Below, in pieces: positions 48,402-59,094 of a stretch of DNA of 64,000 nt. The translations under genes and the position numbers were made by a program. Source of the stretch: JACKBC01 sp041391125 (GTDB lineage Bacteria > Chloroflexota > Anaerolineae > Caldilineales > Caldilineaceae); the NCBI GenBank assembly GCA_041391125.1, contig JAWKON010000005.1, positions 124,001 to 188,000 of the forward strand, given 5' to 3'. Numbering within the stretch: the stretch's first letter is position 1; every line of letters begins with the position of its first letter. Below the pieces are notes generated by a model, which had not been told where the DNA came from, did no database searches, and was given only the letters and a program-made list of their open reading frames with translations.

Positions 48402-50564
48402 ATGCTTAGAATTTCTTTGTTTGGCGCTCCCCAGGTTGCCATAGACGACACTTCCATTTTCCAAAATATCAGCAATAAGGGCCGTATGCTCTTCTACTAT
48501 CTGGCTTGCGAGCGCGCCCTGTTTACACGCGGGGAAGTGGCCGCGGTGCTATGGCCAGAGCTGCCTAACCGCGCCGCCCGCCATAACTTGCGCACGGCCC
48601 TCTCCGAACTGCGCAAAGAGGCCGTAGGCCACCTGGCCGTTACCAATTCAACTGTGGCTTTGGACTTGGCCAATTACTGGCTGGACATAGAAGAGTTTGA
48701 GCAGGCACTTAAATTCAAAAAAGGCAACAGCACAGCAGCCATGCTCCAGGCCGCATGTGATCTGTATCGAGGCGAATTTTTGCAAGGGGTGTCGGTGCGC
48801 AATGCGTCCGCCTTTGAAGAATGGCTGATGCTTAAGCGCGTAGAATACCATTTGCTGGCGGTGGAAGGATTTACCAGCCTGATGCAGATCTATATGTCAC
48901 AGCAAGATTGGGATGCGGCGGCGGGCGCCATTCGCCGTCTGCTGGCATTGGATCCATGGGCCGAGGAAGGCCATCGCAACCACATGGCGATTTTGGCCCA
49001 ACGCGGGGCGCGTGGGGCGGCGCTCTCTTATTATTCCCATGTGCGCACCATGTTGTCCGCTGAATATGGCATGGAGCCCGCCAAGGAGACCACCGAGTTG
49101 TATCATAGCATTCGTCAAGGCGAAATTGGCAGCTCGCCTAAGATTGCCATGCCTGCCAGGGCACAGGCGTTGCCCCCCCCATCCCCGTCCCGCGCACAAA
49201 GCATTTACGATGGCTGGCAATCTGGGACCGCTTTGAACACCGAATTGTCCCTTGAACAATCGGTTGTTGGCCGGACATATGAGCTGGCCGAAATTGAAAA
49301 GCGCCTGTGCTTCTCATCCTGTCGCCTTGTGACTTTGACGGGCCTCAAGGGGGTCGGCAAGAGCCAATTGGCCCGCGCCGTTGGGACTCTTCTAAGCCAG
49401 AGAGATGCGCATTCTGTGGCCGCTCTCCACGCACATCTTCAAGATGACGAAACCCAGCCCTCTGAGCCCTGGCGGCCCCGTGACGGCGTCTATTATGTGT
49501 CATTACCGGGGGAACCAGAGGGCAGTTCGCCTATAATGCAGAGAATAGCTATCGAAGTCGCTCTTGCCCATGGGTTGAATATTACGCGCCAGCCGGGCGC
49601 CCCAATGGGCCAGCAGTTGCTCAACTATCTGGCAAGGCGGCAGATTCTGCTGATCCTGGATCAGGTTATTCCCACGCCGATTCAGCGCGATCTGATCGGC
49701 GCGCTGCTGGAAGCGGGACCAAATATGCGCATTTTGGTGGCCGCGCGCCATCCCCTGCAATTGCCCGCCGAATCAAATATGGGGCTGGAGGGCTTGTCGA
49801 CATATGCGCCCTACACCAGCCCATCCCGTGATCGCGACGCTGTACAGTTCTTTCTGCAACAGCGCAAAAAGAGACGTGCGGATTGGTTCGCCGACGCCGA
49901 GGATCTGGAAAACATCGCCTGCATATGCGCGGCCGTAGATGGCTTACCATTGGGCATTGAACTGACCGCCAGCCTGGCCGATGCAATCTCATTGGATGTA
50001 TTGGTGAAGCTACTGACGGCAGGTGTCAACGACCGTTCGTCAACCGCGTCGGCCGCCCCAATGGAAAGCTGGCGCCGATTGCATGGTGTGCTGGCGTACC
50101 AGTGGGATCTACTGGGTGAAAAAGAACAGATGGCGTTGATGAGACTTTCTGTCTTTCCAGATTCTGTTTCATGGCGGGCCGCGCAAGAGGTGAGCATGGC
50201 GCCTGCATCGCTATTGGATGGCCTGCTGCAAAAGGCGCTCCTGGACCAGAATCAAGATCAGCAGCGCCTTTTTATGCACGAATCCAGGCGTCGCTATGCC
50301 GAGCGGCAGCGCCGGGCGCGCGATCTGGATGCGGAAACGGTGCGACGCTTTGCAGCGTATGCAAATCTAGTCGCCAATGCCTCTTCGGCGCGATTGCACT
50401 CTCGGCTGAAGGGAGAGTTGCTCGTCCGCGAATGGGCCAGCTTGCTGTGGGCCTGGCGCTGGTCGGCCCAAAATCCGCAGTATGCCACCACGGACCGCAT
50501 GATGAGAGGGATGAGCCGTTTATTGGCGTGGTATGGATATGAGGGGATGCTGCCGTATCGTTAG
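48402..50564 (+). CDS. SARP/BTAD-type transcriptional activator with STAND NTPase domain
   Basis: 720 residues. The N-terminal OmpR-like winged helix (MLRISLFGAPQVAID, FTRGEVAAVLWPELP, RHNLRTALSELRKE) is followed by a bacterial transcriptional activation domain (about 95-240; DPWAEEGHRNHMAILAQRG). An ATPase domain carries the P-loop GLKGVGKSQ (314-322) and the Walker B-like ILLILDQVIP. It binds DNA and probably switches on ATP binding. The gene has no clear ribosome site at its ATG. It converges on a response-regulator gene and their stops overlap by four bases. Full-length AfsR-type proteins carry TPR repeats that are missing here. Confidence 0.88.
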   Translation: MLRISLFGAPQVAIDDTSIFQNISNKGRMLFYYLACERALFTRGEVAAVLWPELPNRAARHNLRTALSELRKEAVGHLAVTNSTVALDLANYWLDIEEFEQALKFKKGNSTAAMLQAACDLYRGEFLQGVSVRNASAFEEWLMLKRVEYHLLAVEGFTSLMQIYMSQQDWDAAAGAIRRLLALDPWAEEGHRNHMAILAQRGARGAALSYYSHVRTMLSAEYGMEPAKETTELYHSIRQGEIGSSPKIAMPARAQALPPPSPSRAQSIYDGWQSGTALNTELSLEQSVVGRTYELAEIEKRLCFSSCRLVTLTGLKGVGKSQLARAVGTLLSQRDAHSVAALHAHLQDDETQPSEPWRPRDGVYYVSLPGEPEGSSPIMQRIAIEVALAHGLNITRQPGAPMGQQLLNYLARRQILLILDQVIPTPIQRDLIGALLEAGPNMRILVAARHPLQLPAESNMGLEGLSTYAPYTSPSRDRDAVQFFLQQRKKRRADWFADAEDLENIACICAAVDGLPLGIELTASLADAISLDVLVKLLTAGVNDRSSTASAAPMESWRRLHGVLAYQWDLLGEKEQMALMRLSVFPDSVSWRAAQEVSMAPASLLDGLLQKALLDQNQDQQRLFMHESRRRYAERQRRARDLDAETVRRFAAYANLVANASSARLHSRLKGELLVREWASLLWAWRWSAQNPQYATTDRMMRGMSRLLAWYGYEGMLPYR

Positions 50565-51013
50565 CCTTTGGCCTGTATGTGTACTTGGGCCAATTGCGCC
50601 TCCGCGTGCGCCAAACGACGTGTCAAGTCGCGGATGTGGAGTTGGGTATTGACGCGCAATAGGACATCTTCCCACTGCACGGGCTTGGTAATATAGTCAG
50701 CGGCGCCCACTTCAATGGCTTTAAGCCGATCTGCGGGCACGGTCAGAATGGTGAGAAAAAGAATGGGGATTTCTTTGGTCTCTGCATTGGCTTTTAGCTG
50801 CTGGCAAAGCGTAAAACCATCGACGTCGGGCAGAATGGCGTCGAGTAGAATCAGATCGGGTTGGGCATAGGCGGCGCGCTGAAGCCCGCTGGCGCCATCC
50901 TGTGAAATCAGCACGCGAAAGCCCTGCCCCTCTAAAAACTCGACCATCATGCGCAGATTGTGCGGCTCGTCGTCAATGATCAGAATGGTTTTCTCCGGGC
51001 GGTTGTCCGTCAT
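50561..51013 (-). CDS. stand-alone response-regulator receiver protein
   Basis: 150 residues, a CheY-like receiver with Asp58 (LILLDAILP) as phospho-acceptor, acidic pair IIDDEP and Lys110 (YITKP). A short C-terminal coiled segment (RRLAHAEAQLAQVHI) replaces an output domain. It starts two bases after the stop of the hybrid kinase and is its likely partner. It converges with the SARP gene with a four-base overlap of the 3' ends. Confidence 0.93.
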   Translation of the reverse strand: MTDNRPEKTILIIDDEPHNLRMMVEFLEGQGFRVLISQDGASGLQRAAYAQPDLILLDAILPDVDGFTLCQQLKANAETKEIPILFLTILTVPADRLKAIEVGAADYITKPVQWEDVLLRVNTQLHIRDLTRRLAHAEAQLAQVHIQAKG

Positions 51014-51015
51014 AA

Positions 51016-53548
51016 TTAGGCGCTCTCTTCCTCGGCATCAACATAAAGCCGACGCGCTTCCACCATCTGTAACACGGCCTTTTCCTGATAATTCCCGGCC
51101 AACGTTGTCAGTTCTTCCAGCCACGCAGCATCCCCAATGTCTGCCTTGCGCAGCTCGGCGGCCAGTTTGATTACCGCGCGCATTTCGCCCATGCGGGCGG
51201 CGGTATGCAGTTCTTGCAGAATGACGGAAGCTGGCAAGCTTGCCGTTGCGGCGGGCGCGGACGATGGGCGTTCATCAACCACGGCAAAACGCCAGGGCAG
51301 GTCGAGATGGTGCGCCAAAAGGGCGCTTAATTGCCGCCAATCGATGGGCTTGGGCAAGAAGGCGTCACAGCCGGCAGCCAGGCTGCGCTCTTGGTCGGCG
51401 AACAAGGCACTGGCGGAGACGGCAATAATGACTGGTCGGCGTGGCGCGGCATTTTCCAACTCGCTTTGCGCCTGCGCTGTGCGAATGGCTTTGCTGGCTT
51501 CAATGCCGTTCATCCCCGGCATCACCAGATCCATCAAAATAAGACAGGGCTGATGCGCTAACGCCGCCTCATACGCCTCCAGGCCATCATTGGCCAACAG
51601 CATCTCAAAGCCTGTGGTTGCCAGCATGTCGTGCAGCACCTGTCGATTGGCTGGATTGTCATCCGCCACCAGCGCCTTTTGACGTGGCCCATGATAGCCG
51701 ACGATGGGCTGCGCAAAGCGGACGCTCGGGGAAGGCCTCAGTGTATCCACCGCCGCGGTATCCGCCATCAAATCCAAATCAAACCAAAAGGTGCTGCCCT
51801 GGCCAACCGTGCTTTTTACATGCAGGCTGCTCCCCATCACGGCCAAAAGCCGTTGGCTAATGGTCAGCCCCAAGCCTGTGCCGCCGGCGCGGGTCTGTGA
51901 ATCATGGACCTGTTCAAAAGGCAGAAATATCTGGGTTAATTGTTCCGGGGCAATTCCAATCCCATCATCCTTTACAGAGAAGCGGAGCATCTGTCCGCCG
52001 CCATTATCGATTATTTGTACAGACAGAGTGACGTGTCCATCGTGGGTAAATTTAATCGCATTGCCCAACAGATTGAGCAACACTTGGCGCAGCAGTCGCT
52101 CATCTCCCACAATATAGTCTGGCAGGTTATCATCGGCTTGATAACTGTAAAAGAGCGATTGGGCCTGCGCCTGGAATTGCACAATTTTGCTGACACTTTG
52201 TAATAGCGAAGGCAGATATAAGCGGGTTGGTTGATAATCCACTTTGCCCGCCTCGATCTTCGCCAGATCCAGCACATTGTCGATGAGCGCCAGCAGATGT
52301 TGGCCGCTTTCATAAATTGTATCCAGACCCGTCCGTTCTTTGCCCCGCGCCGCAGATGGGCTCTGTAAAAGCTGGGCATAGCCGAGAATAGCATTCAGCG
52401 GCGTGCGCAATTCGTGGCTCATGTTAGCCAGGAAGGTGCTTTTGGCGCGGTTGGCGGCCTCGGCCGCATCGCGCGCGGCGGCAAGTTGTTGGGTGCGTTC
52501 CGCCACGCGTTGCTCCAGGCCGGTGTTTAGCTGTTGCAGTTCCTCGCGGCTCGACCGAATTGAATCCACCATGCCGTTGAAAGACTGGCTCAGGAAACCC
52601 AGCTCATCATCAAAATATTGCGGAATGCGCACGCGCAAATCGCCCTGAGTCACGGCGCTGACGCCTGTCGTCAAGGCGTTCAACGGGCGAATCAAGAAGA
52701 CGCGGTAACAGAGGGGGAATCCAATGAGGATAATGACAGAGCACAGGATGATGAGGATGGCCAGCGGTCGCATAAACCGATCGACATATATACGAAAGTC
52801 GCGATACACTTGTTCTACAATGGCCTGCCCGCCGGCGCCGGAATAGGGTAAGTCCTGCGCAAAATAGAACGGCGCGCCGAACAGAGAGCCATTGCCGGGC
52901 AACAAGCCCACCAACAGAGACCGTCTGATAGTTCGCTGCCAAAACGCAGCGTCGATTATGTAGCTCTTGATAGGCAAAATCAATCGCGCCATTAGGGTAT
53001 AGCACCACCTGAAACGTATTGGGTTCGCCAACGGTGAGGTCTCCCATGCGCTGCGGAGTGATCCTCGTGATCCGATCCCTCTTTTGGTTGACAAATACCT
53101 GGCCGGGTTCCGCGGCTAAATTGGCAAGCCAGGGCGCAATTGTGGGATGTCGATGCTCGAAAGAGGAACGCTGAGCCTTGATTCGCCAAACGTAATCAGG
53201 CCATATGCATAGATATTGGCCCTTTTTCCACTCGTGCGCATAGAAGCGAAAGGGAAAGATCAGGTCGATTGGAGACGCCACCAATGCACGCTTTTCCACC
53301 GGCACGTTGACCCCCAAATCATTGTCAAATTGATGGGCGATTTGCGCGGCATCATATCCCCCCTGCAAATTCGGCGTAAAGCGAATCGCTCTTTGACTTG
53401 CGAAATGGGCGGCTGCGCTATATACCTTTCCCTGCAAAGCCGGGAAAATCAGATAACCAACCCGAGAGTCCGATCAAAATCAGAACCACAAACAGAGCGA
53501 AAGTACCGTCAACTTGCGCGTCGTTAATAGTTGCGGTCTATAATTCAT
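51016..53548 (-). CDS. hybrid sensor histidine kinase (frameshifted in the N-terminal half)
   Basis: The start MNYRPQLLTTRKLTVLSL opens into a transmembrane helix (LILIGLSGWLSDF) after an indel near 53490. An extracytoplasmic sensor domain follows (VWRIKAQRSSFEHRHPTI, VVLYPNGAIDFAYQ), and a second shift lies near 52930. Then come TM2 (LAILIILCSVIILIGF), HAMP, HisKA (FLANMSHELRTPLNAIL, His as phospho-site), HATPase (KDDGIGIAPEQL, GGTGLGLTIS), a receiver (LILMDLVMPGMNG) and a C-terminal helical region. It phosphorylates its own receiver and probably the downstream response regulator. The cytoplasmic part is intact; the breaks affect only the sensor half. Confidence 0.85.
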
Positions 53549-53602
53549 AGCTGATCACAAACGTTAAAGAATAGGCGCCCATCGTATAGGGGGACAATCT
53601 GG

Positions 53603-54260
53603 TCAGTGCGTTCGGAAATATCTAAGCCCTATTCGACCAAAGATGACAGAAGCAGCGCTCAGAAAAACAAAAAATACGATAGGGCAAAACCAAAAGTATG
53701 GCGCGCTTGACGATTGTGCGGCCAACGCCGCACCGCAAACGAATACGCGCTGCATCACCCATATGCGCGGTTGCAGCCGGATTTTCAGTGGAGGCGAAGG
53801 ACGCGCAATACATATGTTCCCAGAAGGTTTCCTAGATTCACGAAAATGACAAAAAGGTACACGCCGCAGAAATAGCTCAAGATCGGGCGTGAAAATAGAG
53901 AACGTAACCGCGCTTAAAACCACCACGGCCAGAATGGATCCCACAAAACATAGCGTGCTTCGCGCCGATACCGATCGTCCATAGAGGGGCATATGATACG
54001 CCCTGTAATGCCGGCGCCAGAGCCGGGATCATGGATATGTGGGCGCCGTGTAAAATGTATGTACCAAGGGGGTTGGCGGCACAAAGAAGCGCCATTAACA
54101 AAAGTTCCCAATCATGCAAATATATTGATGCTGGATGCGGCGATTAGCAGTTTGGTCTCTGTCTGGGGTTGGGAATGCTGGTCAGCGCCAGTACCCAGAC
54201 CGTGGTCATGTTGATTTGGGGCAAATATAGGAGGGTATTTTGACTAAAGTAGATTTCGGG
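53603..54260 (-). pseudogene. remnant of a membrane sensor-type gene
   Basis: Pieces in different frames look like membrane protein: PEIYFSQNTLLYLPQI then VWVLALTSIPNPRQRP at the start, ALLCAANPLGTYILHG in the middle, and LCFVGSILAVVVLSAVTFS near 53930. Stops interrupt every frame. It lies just upstream of the hybrid kinase on the same strand. I cannot assign a family; an N-terminal sensor domain is the best guess. A small 8-bp inverted repeat (54273-54280, 54285-54292) lies just upstream. Confidence 0.45.
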
Positions 54261-54405
54261 CATAATACAAAAACTCGTCACGTTTGACGAGTCTCAATAA
54301 TGTGCAGGTTACGGATATAATAACAGGCTCTGTATGCGTTTCAGGGAGTTATGACGCATATTCAGATATCAGAGCGTATCACCTTAACATGCCTTAAATG
54401 GAATG

Positions 54406-57400
54406 TCAACCTCGAGGAGTTTCAGGGCGCATTTCGCATTTGAAAGGGCAATGCTCAGGGTTTAGAGGAAATCTGGGCCGTTGTGCCACCTCCCAAAACT
54501 CGATGGCGCGGTCAGTAGCCAGGAGCGCATCAACACCACATCCGGGCTAAAGTCGAGGCTGCGGATGGGGCCATGCTGGCTCTCGATGGAGCCGGCAGTT
54601 GAAAGCTGATCGAGTCCCACGGCCGGATCGATTCATCCCCCCAGCTCGCCATGATGATGGCGCCGTTGAGGTGTAGGTGAGATATGGGCCTCTGCTAATG
54701 AGGAGACTTTTGTCATCCAAGAATCGCCGGGATCAGCATTTGGGGCGTTTGTCATCCATTAACCATGCGGCGGTGTCCCATCTTTGGTTGCCGATAAAAG
54801 TTGATTTCCATCCGGGCGAAGACAAGTTGAGAAACCGCCCCCTCCTAACATTGGAGTTTCATAGATTGGTGCACCACCATCTAACCAATTCCATACACCA
54901 ATCCGATTGTCCATTGTTGCAAAGGCACAGAGTCAGCCCAAATTGGATTGGCGGCTGTATGCACAAGGTTCGATGATTTGCCATTGTAGACAATGGAAGT
55001 CTGTTCCTCAGCAACCTGGTATATTCTTAGGTTTTGGTCACATCAATGGTAAAAATAGCGTCCATTGCTGGACTAATGCCCACATGCCTGATAGCGCTAG
55101 AATGAGGTTCCAGCAGGATTGATGTCATACTGCTCAACTGCCAGAGTTCGGCTGAACCATTCCAATGTCCAAATCAGCAATTGATCGCCTCGTAAATCAT
55201 AAATTGACGACTCCAAATCGTCTAGCAGAAGTTCATCATCAAATGTGCCTAAATCTAGAGGGGAGAACTCTCGTTTTGTACACACTGCCATCCTGATCGA
55301 CTATGAACAAATCATCAGAATCACTATTTTTTATAGAGAGCGCTCTAACCCCTTCAATACTCTGTTCTATTGCGTAATCAAATTTAAACCAATCAACTTT
55401 TTCAATTGAAACTCCGCGGCCGAATTGCCAAGATATTGCGCCTCGGAACCAGTCTGAGAGTTTAGTTTGAACTGAGTTCTGTGACTCTTTTGGCGAGACC
55501 AGAACAAGCTTGGGATTTTCCGACTCATTGTTTAGAGTCGAATAAAGACCACATTCCGCATTATTACCCCTGGTGTCGAGAAGTAAAATTAGCATAAACA
55601 CTATGAACAGGAGAAACCCGCAGCTAATTTCAATCCGTTAACTTTTATGATCCCATACACCCTTATACCATTCAAGAGTCATGAAACACCACTTGCCAAA
55701 GGCACCCAGGTTCAACCAGATCCTCAGATGTAAAATCAAAATCGCCTATAACATCAATGAAGCCACAATTCATGGCAGCGCCATAATCTTGGCAAAAGTG
55801 TAACTATAAATGCCAGACTCAACTTAGCCATTCATATCGGCGGTTTATCGAAATAAATTGTTATGAGCGGCAGGAACCAAGAATGAATGCCCAAATCTAA
55901 ATGTGCGTGTACGAGCCTGGGTCGGCGAAGTTTTGTAGCTATCGACCATGCGGGGTAGAAATCTTTGCAACAGAGATAGATACAAGGGGAATTGATGAAA
56001 GGTCAGATGGTCGCGCCTGATTATCATCGTAGAGACAGCGGACCAAAAAGAGTGTCTTGCCGCGCTGCAATTAGGACGGGAAACTCGTTTCTCAGTTCGG
56101 AAAATTTATCGCGCATGAAATTTTCAAATAGTTGATCGCGAGCCAACATATCTTGGTATTCATCAGCGGAAAGTGGTTCATCTCAGGATTCATTTCTCTG
56201 GTTATATTGCCATAAACCTTTATGACCTGCAAATAGGGTGCAATCGGTGAATCCGGACTTTGGGTTAAAAGATCATATATAATACGTTGGTCCAGGCCAG
56301 CTGCAATTTGAAATTGATACTGATCGACATATTGCATTCTGCGAAGGCATTCACAACTTCACGAATAGCGAGTGGATTTAGGGGAAAACTTCTCGTGGTC
56401 GCGGACTGGACTGTGTGCAAGAAAATCAGGAAATCGCTAAAGCTTTAAAGAGCGCAATTGATTCTGATCTTAGACAAATCAAGATTTTTACCGTCTTAGC
56501 GTGCTTAGGGGTAGGCAGTTCCAGGCAATGCGCGCAGTAAGTGAAAGGGCGATCCCGATCCGCTCGCTTATTCGGCGAGCCAAGCTGCCGATCTAACCCA
56601 TCAAAACAGAGCAAGATCTGGGTCCCTGCTCCGGGCTAGAAATGCATCCAGGATGTCGCTAGAGTTTGCCGCAAATCGACGAACTTGTATTGCTTTGCAG
56701 AAACTTTCAAATATCGCACGGCCCATTTGTAATAGAAAGTACATCCCCAGTCAGGATGCCGATTTCTCGTCTGGGTATCACATAAACGACAGAGAGGTTT
56801 TGCCTACGCCAGTTGGCCCCGTACATATGAAGATCTTGGGGCCATTGGGATCCGTGATTACATACAGAAAGTTGCCGATCTCAATACGCGGCCACGAAAC
56901 AAATATATTCTTCTAATAGCCTGTTCCGGGAAATGGCACGACGAAGAGATTGGGCGAATCCTCAAGTACCATCTGGATCAAGCTCAAATCCATCTGGTGG
57001 CAATATCTTCCGCAGGGCTGTAGTCCAGGAACTCATGAAATTGTCCACTGTTCAGTCTGTTGGCGTACCCACCAGTATGGTATAGAATACCTACTTGCTA
57101 CTCGGGGGAATTTGAGCAGGCAACTGCATCTCTATATGCGTCTCGGATTATCACGCCATTAGCTAATTGTCCAAAAGATCTTGTTTGAAATTGCTGGCTA
57201 ATTTAGCACTTTGAAGCCGCGATGTGCCTACAATTGCATATTGTTCGTTTTGTAAACCGGAGCTATTTGGTCCAGGGTGCAACCTAAATTGAAACTAATG
57301 AGACGAAGACGAGAGGAAGCTGTTGCAAAGAGGGTTGTTAATGGGGAGTTCTGTTGTTCCGAAGAAACTCGCATACTCCCTCAGTTCCTCGGATCTACTT

Positions 57401-57560
57401 ACCATTATAAAACGATAAGATTGTTCCTGTAAAGTTCTATATAAGTTTGAATTTCATTGGCGGATATTGCAACAACTGTAAGTTGTGCCGAGAGCAATTC
57501 TAAATCCTGCTCGTTAATATTACTATAAATAACGTTTTGGATTTGATAGAGAGCCTCGAT
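54406..57560 (-). pseudogene. decayed STAND NTPase gene with WD40 repeats
   Basis: Read on the minus strand, protein fragments appear in order but in shifting frames with stops. Near 57560-57420: a helical stretch (NEQDLELLSAQLTVVAISA). Near 56820-56790: an intact Walker A, FICTGPTGVGKTSLSF. Near 56600: LLCFDGLDRQLG, like Walker B. Near 56290-56240: DLLTQSPDSPIAPYLQVI, and near 56140-56050: LFENFMRDKFSELRNEF, both STAND-type landmarks. From 55300 to 54406 there are WD40-like blades: DNRIGVWNWLDG, CLRPDGNQLLSATKDG, HGPIRSLDFSPD and DRAIEFWEVAQRP. The last frame ends at 54406. The number of breaks is far higher than elsewhere, so true decay is likely. Confidence 0.65.
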
Positions 57561-58200
57561 GCGTAATGGACTGTGTTGTACAAAGCAATATCACTCGACT
57601 GGACAGGGACACAGCCTTTCGGTGCCAATGCTCGATGGGTGGCACAAAGGTGTGGTTTGCCCGTGCTCATTCAGGATTCGAACGATGACGGCAACTATTC
57701 AGCATTTAGAGCGCCTGTGTTTGGGATGTCGAAGGGATGAATAGTTTCTTCAACGGCCACTTCATTGGACTGGGGCTTCGTCATTCGGCCCTGCATCATC
57801 TCTGTATAACCAGCGGCGCGGCAATTCGACTGGAATAACATATTGCCCATCCGCGCTTTTCAACAATGCCATTGACGCAACAACCCGCTAAATTCGATTT
57901 GTTCCGTTGGGCTCAGCATTTTGGTCTTTTTTATCCCATTGATACGCAATACGCCAACATGCGCGCATGTCGCGCCCTCTTCGGGCGGCGCGTTTTTATC
58001 AACACTGCTCATTGGGCAGTGGGCGAATTCGCCCCACCTGCGCTATCAGGTCTACAAAATAGCGCTCGCTTTTATTCTTAAATGAGCAATTCTATTGCCC
58101 TTGCGAGATCTCAAAGAAGGGTCCAGAACAGGTCGCGCTGTTCCTGCTCCACGGCATTACCTCTTCTTCTTGATTTGATCGCTTCTATCTTTCATCCTGA
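57561..58200. other. stretch of decayed sequence without a recognisable gene
   Basis: One minus-strand fragment near 57870-57760 is protein-like (ALLKSADGQYVIPVELPRRW then LYRDDAGPNDEAP) but ends at a stop; I do not recognise it. It may be the end of the ATPase gene upstream or the start of another. The rest shows no clear coding signal. Confidence 0.35.
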
Positions 58201-59094
58201 TTATAGGCTTCCGCAAATAGTAGCCCGCATGACTTGCAGCAAATAGGGGTTGCCGCCGGTAAGCGCAAAAATCCCATTAATAGTTTCGTCCAGATAGTGC
58301 CACAGAATCTTTGGCGTGGGATTGCCGAAACGTGCTTTCCACGTCACCGCGTTCACCTGGAAATTGAAAATTCGGCACGTGGATGGGGTTAAGAACGGCA
58401 AACACATCATCAAAAGCGCGTCTTGAATTCGTCCGGTGGGGACTCGGCCACGCACACAAACCCCACATTCTGGACCTGTCTCGTCACATGCATCAAAATA
58501 CGAAAGCGATTGCGAAACTCGGGAACGGGGAAAATCTTTTCGATAACTCGTCAAAATTATCAAACACAATGACCAGACTGTTGCTGCCAAACTGTTCGCT
58601 ACAGGCAAAAATGTACTCCCGAAAGGTGCGCATAGGGGCTAATCATCATCTCGCCATAGTCGGGCGACGGGGATGCTCAACTCTTTAGCGAGTACGCTGG
58701 TTATATCCATAAATAGGTCGGCAAAAGCTGGCGTCGGCGGTTGCCAGATTAATGTGGATCCAGATCTACCTTGTCTTTGAGCGCCACATCGGCCTTGTGC
58801 GGGCGATGTGCGCCCCGGGCTGCCGCTGCCCATAGAGCGGCACATTCTGAAAGTTGTCAGTTGCGCCATGCTTCGGTGAGCTGGTGTGCTTCTTGCGCCC
58901 TACAAAGGCGCGGCTATTGTCAAAAGCTTCGACAAATGCGTACGGGTTCGCCGCAATGGGCTCCAGCTTGAGGTCACGTTCGTTCCAAAAAGACTTTTCA
59001 ATTCGGCTTTCCATTGCTTAGCCACTTCATGCAGAAAATCCCTTTCGGTCATAGCATACTCTTTGTTGTCGAGGATTGCCTGCATGTTTGTCAC
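58201..59094 (-). pseudogene. decayed AAA-type ATPase coupled to the membrane protein upstream
   Basis: A GTG at 59092-59094 overlaps the stop of the membrane-protein gene (GTGA). It begins an ATPase-like protein: NMQAILDNKEYAMTERDF, then, after a shift, IAANPYAFVEAFDNSRAFVG, a common start of AAA_16-like domains. At the P-loop position VPLYGQRQPGAHIARTR has lost the Gly-Lys-Ser/Thr core. NSLVIVFDNFDEL (about 58590-58550) is a good Walker B, and LTGGNPYLLQVM (about 58260-58222) is a sensor-region motif. Frames change at least three times and stops intervene. It is an inactive or badly damaged ATPase. Confidence 0.65.

Noticed and set aside
57637..57690. Minus-strand GCACGGGCAAACCACACC resembles part of the c-di-GMP-I (GEMM) riboswitch
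   Set aside because: Only the GGCAAACC-like segment fits; the required second half and paired stems are missing, and it lies within decayed sequence with no start codon behind it.
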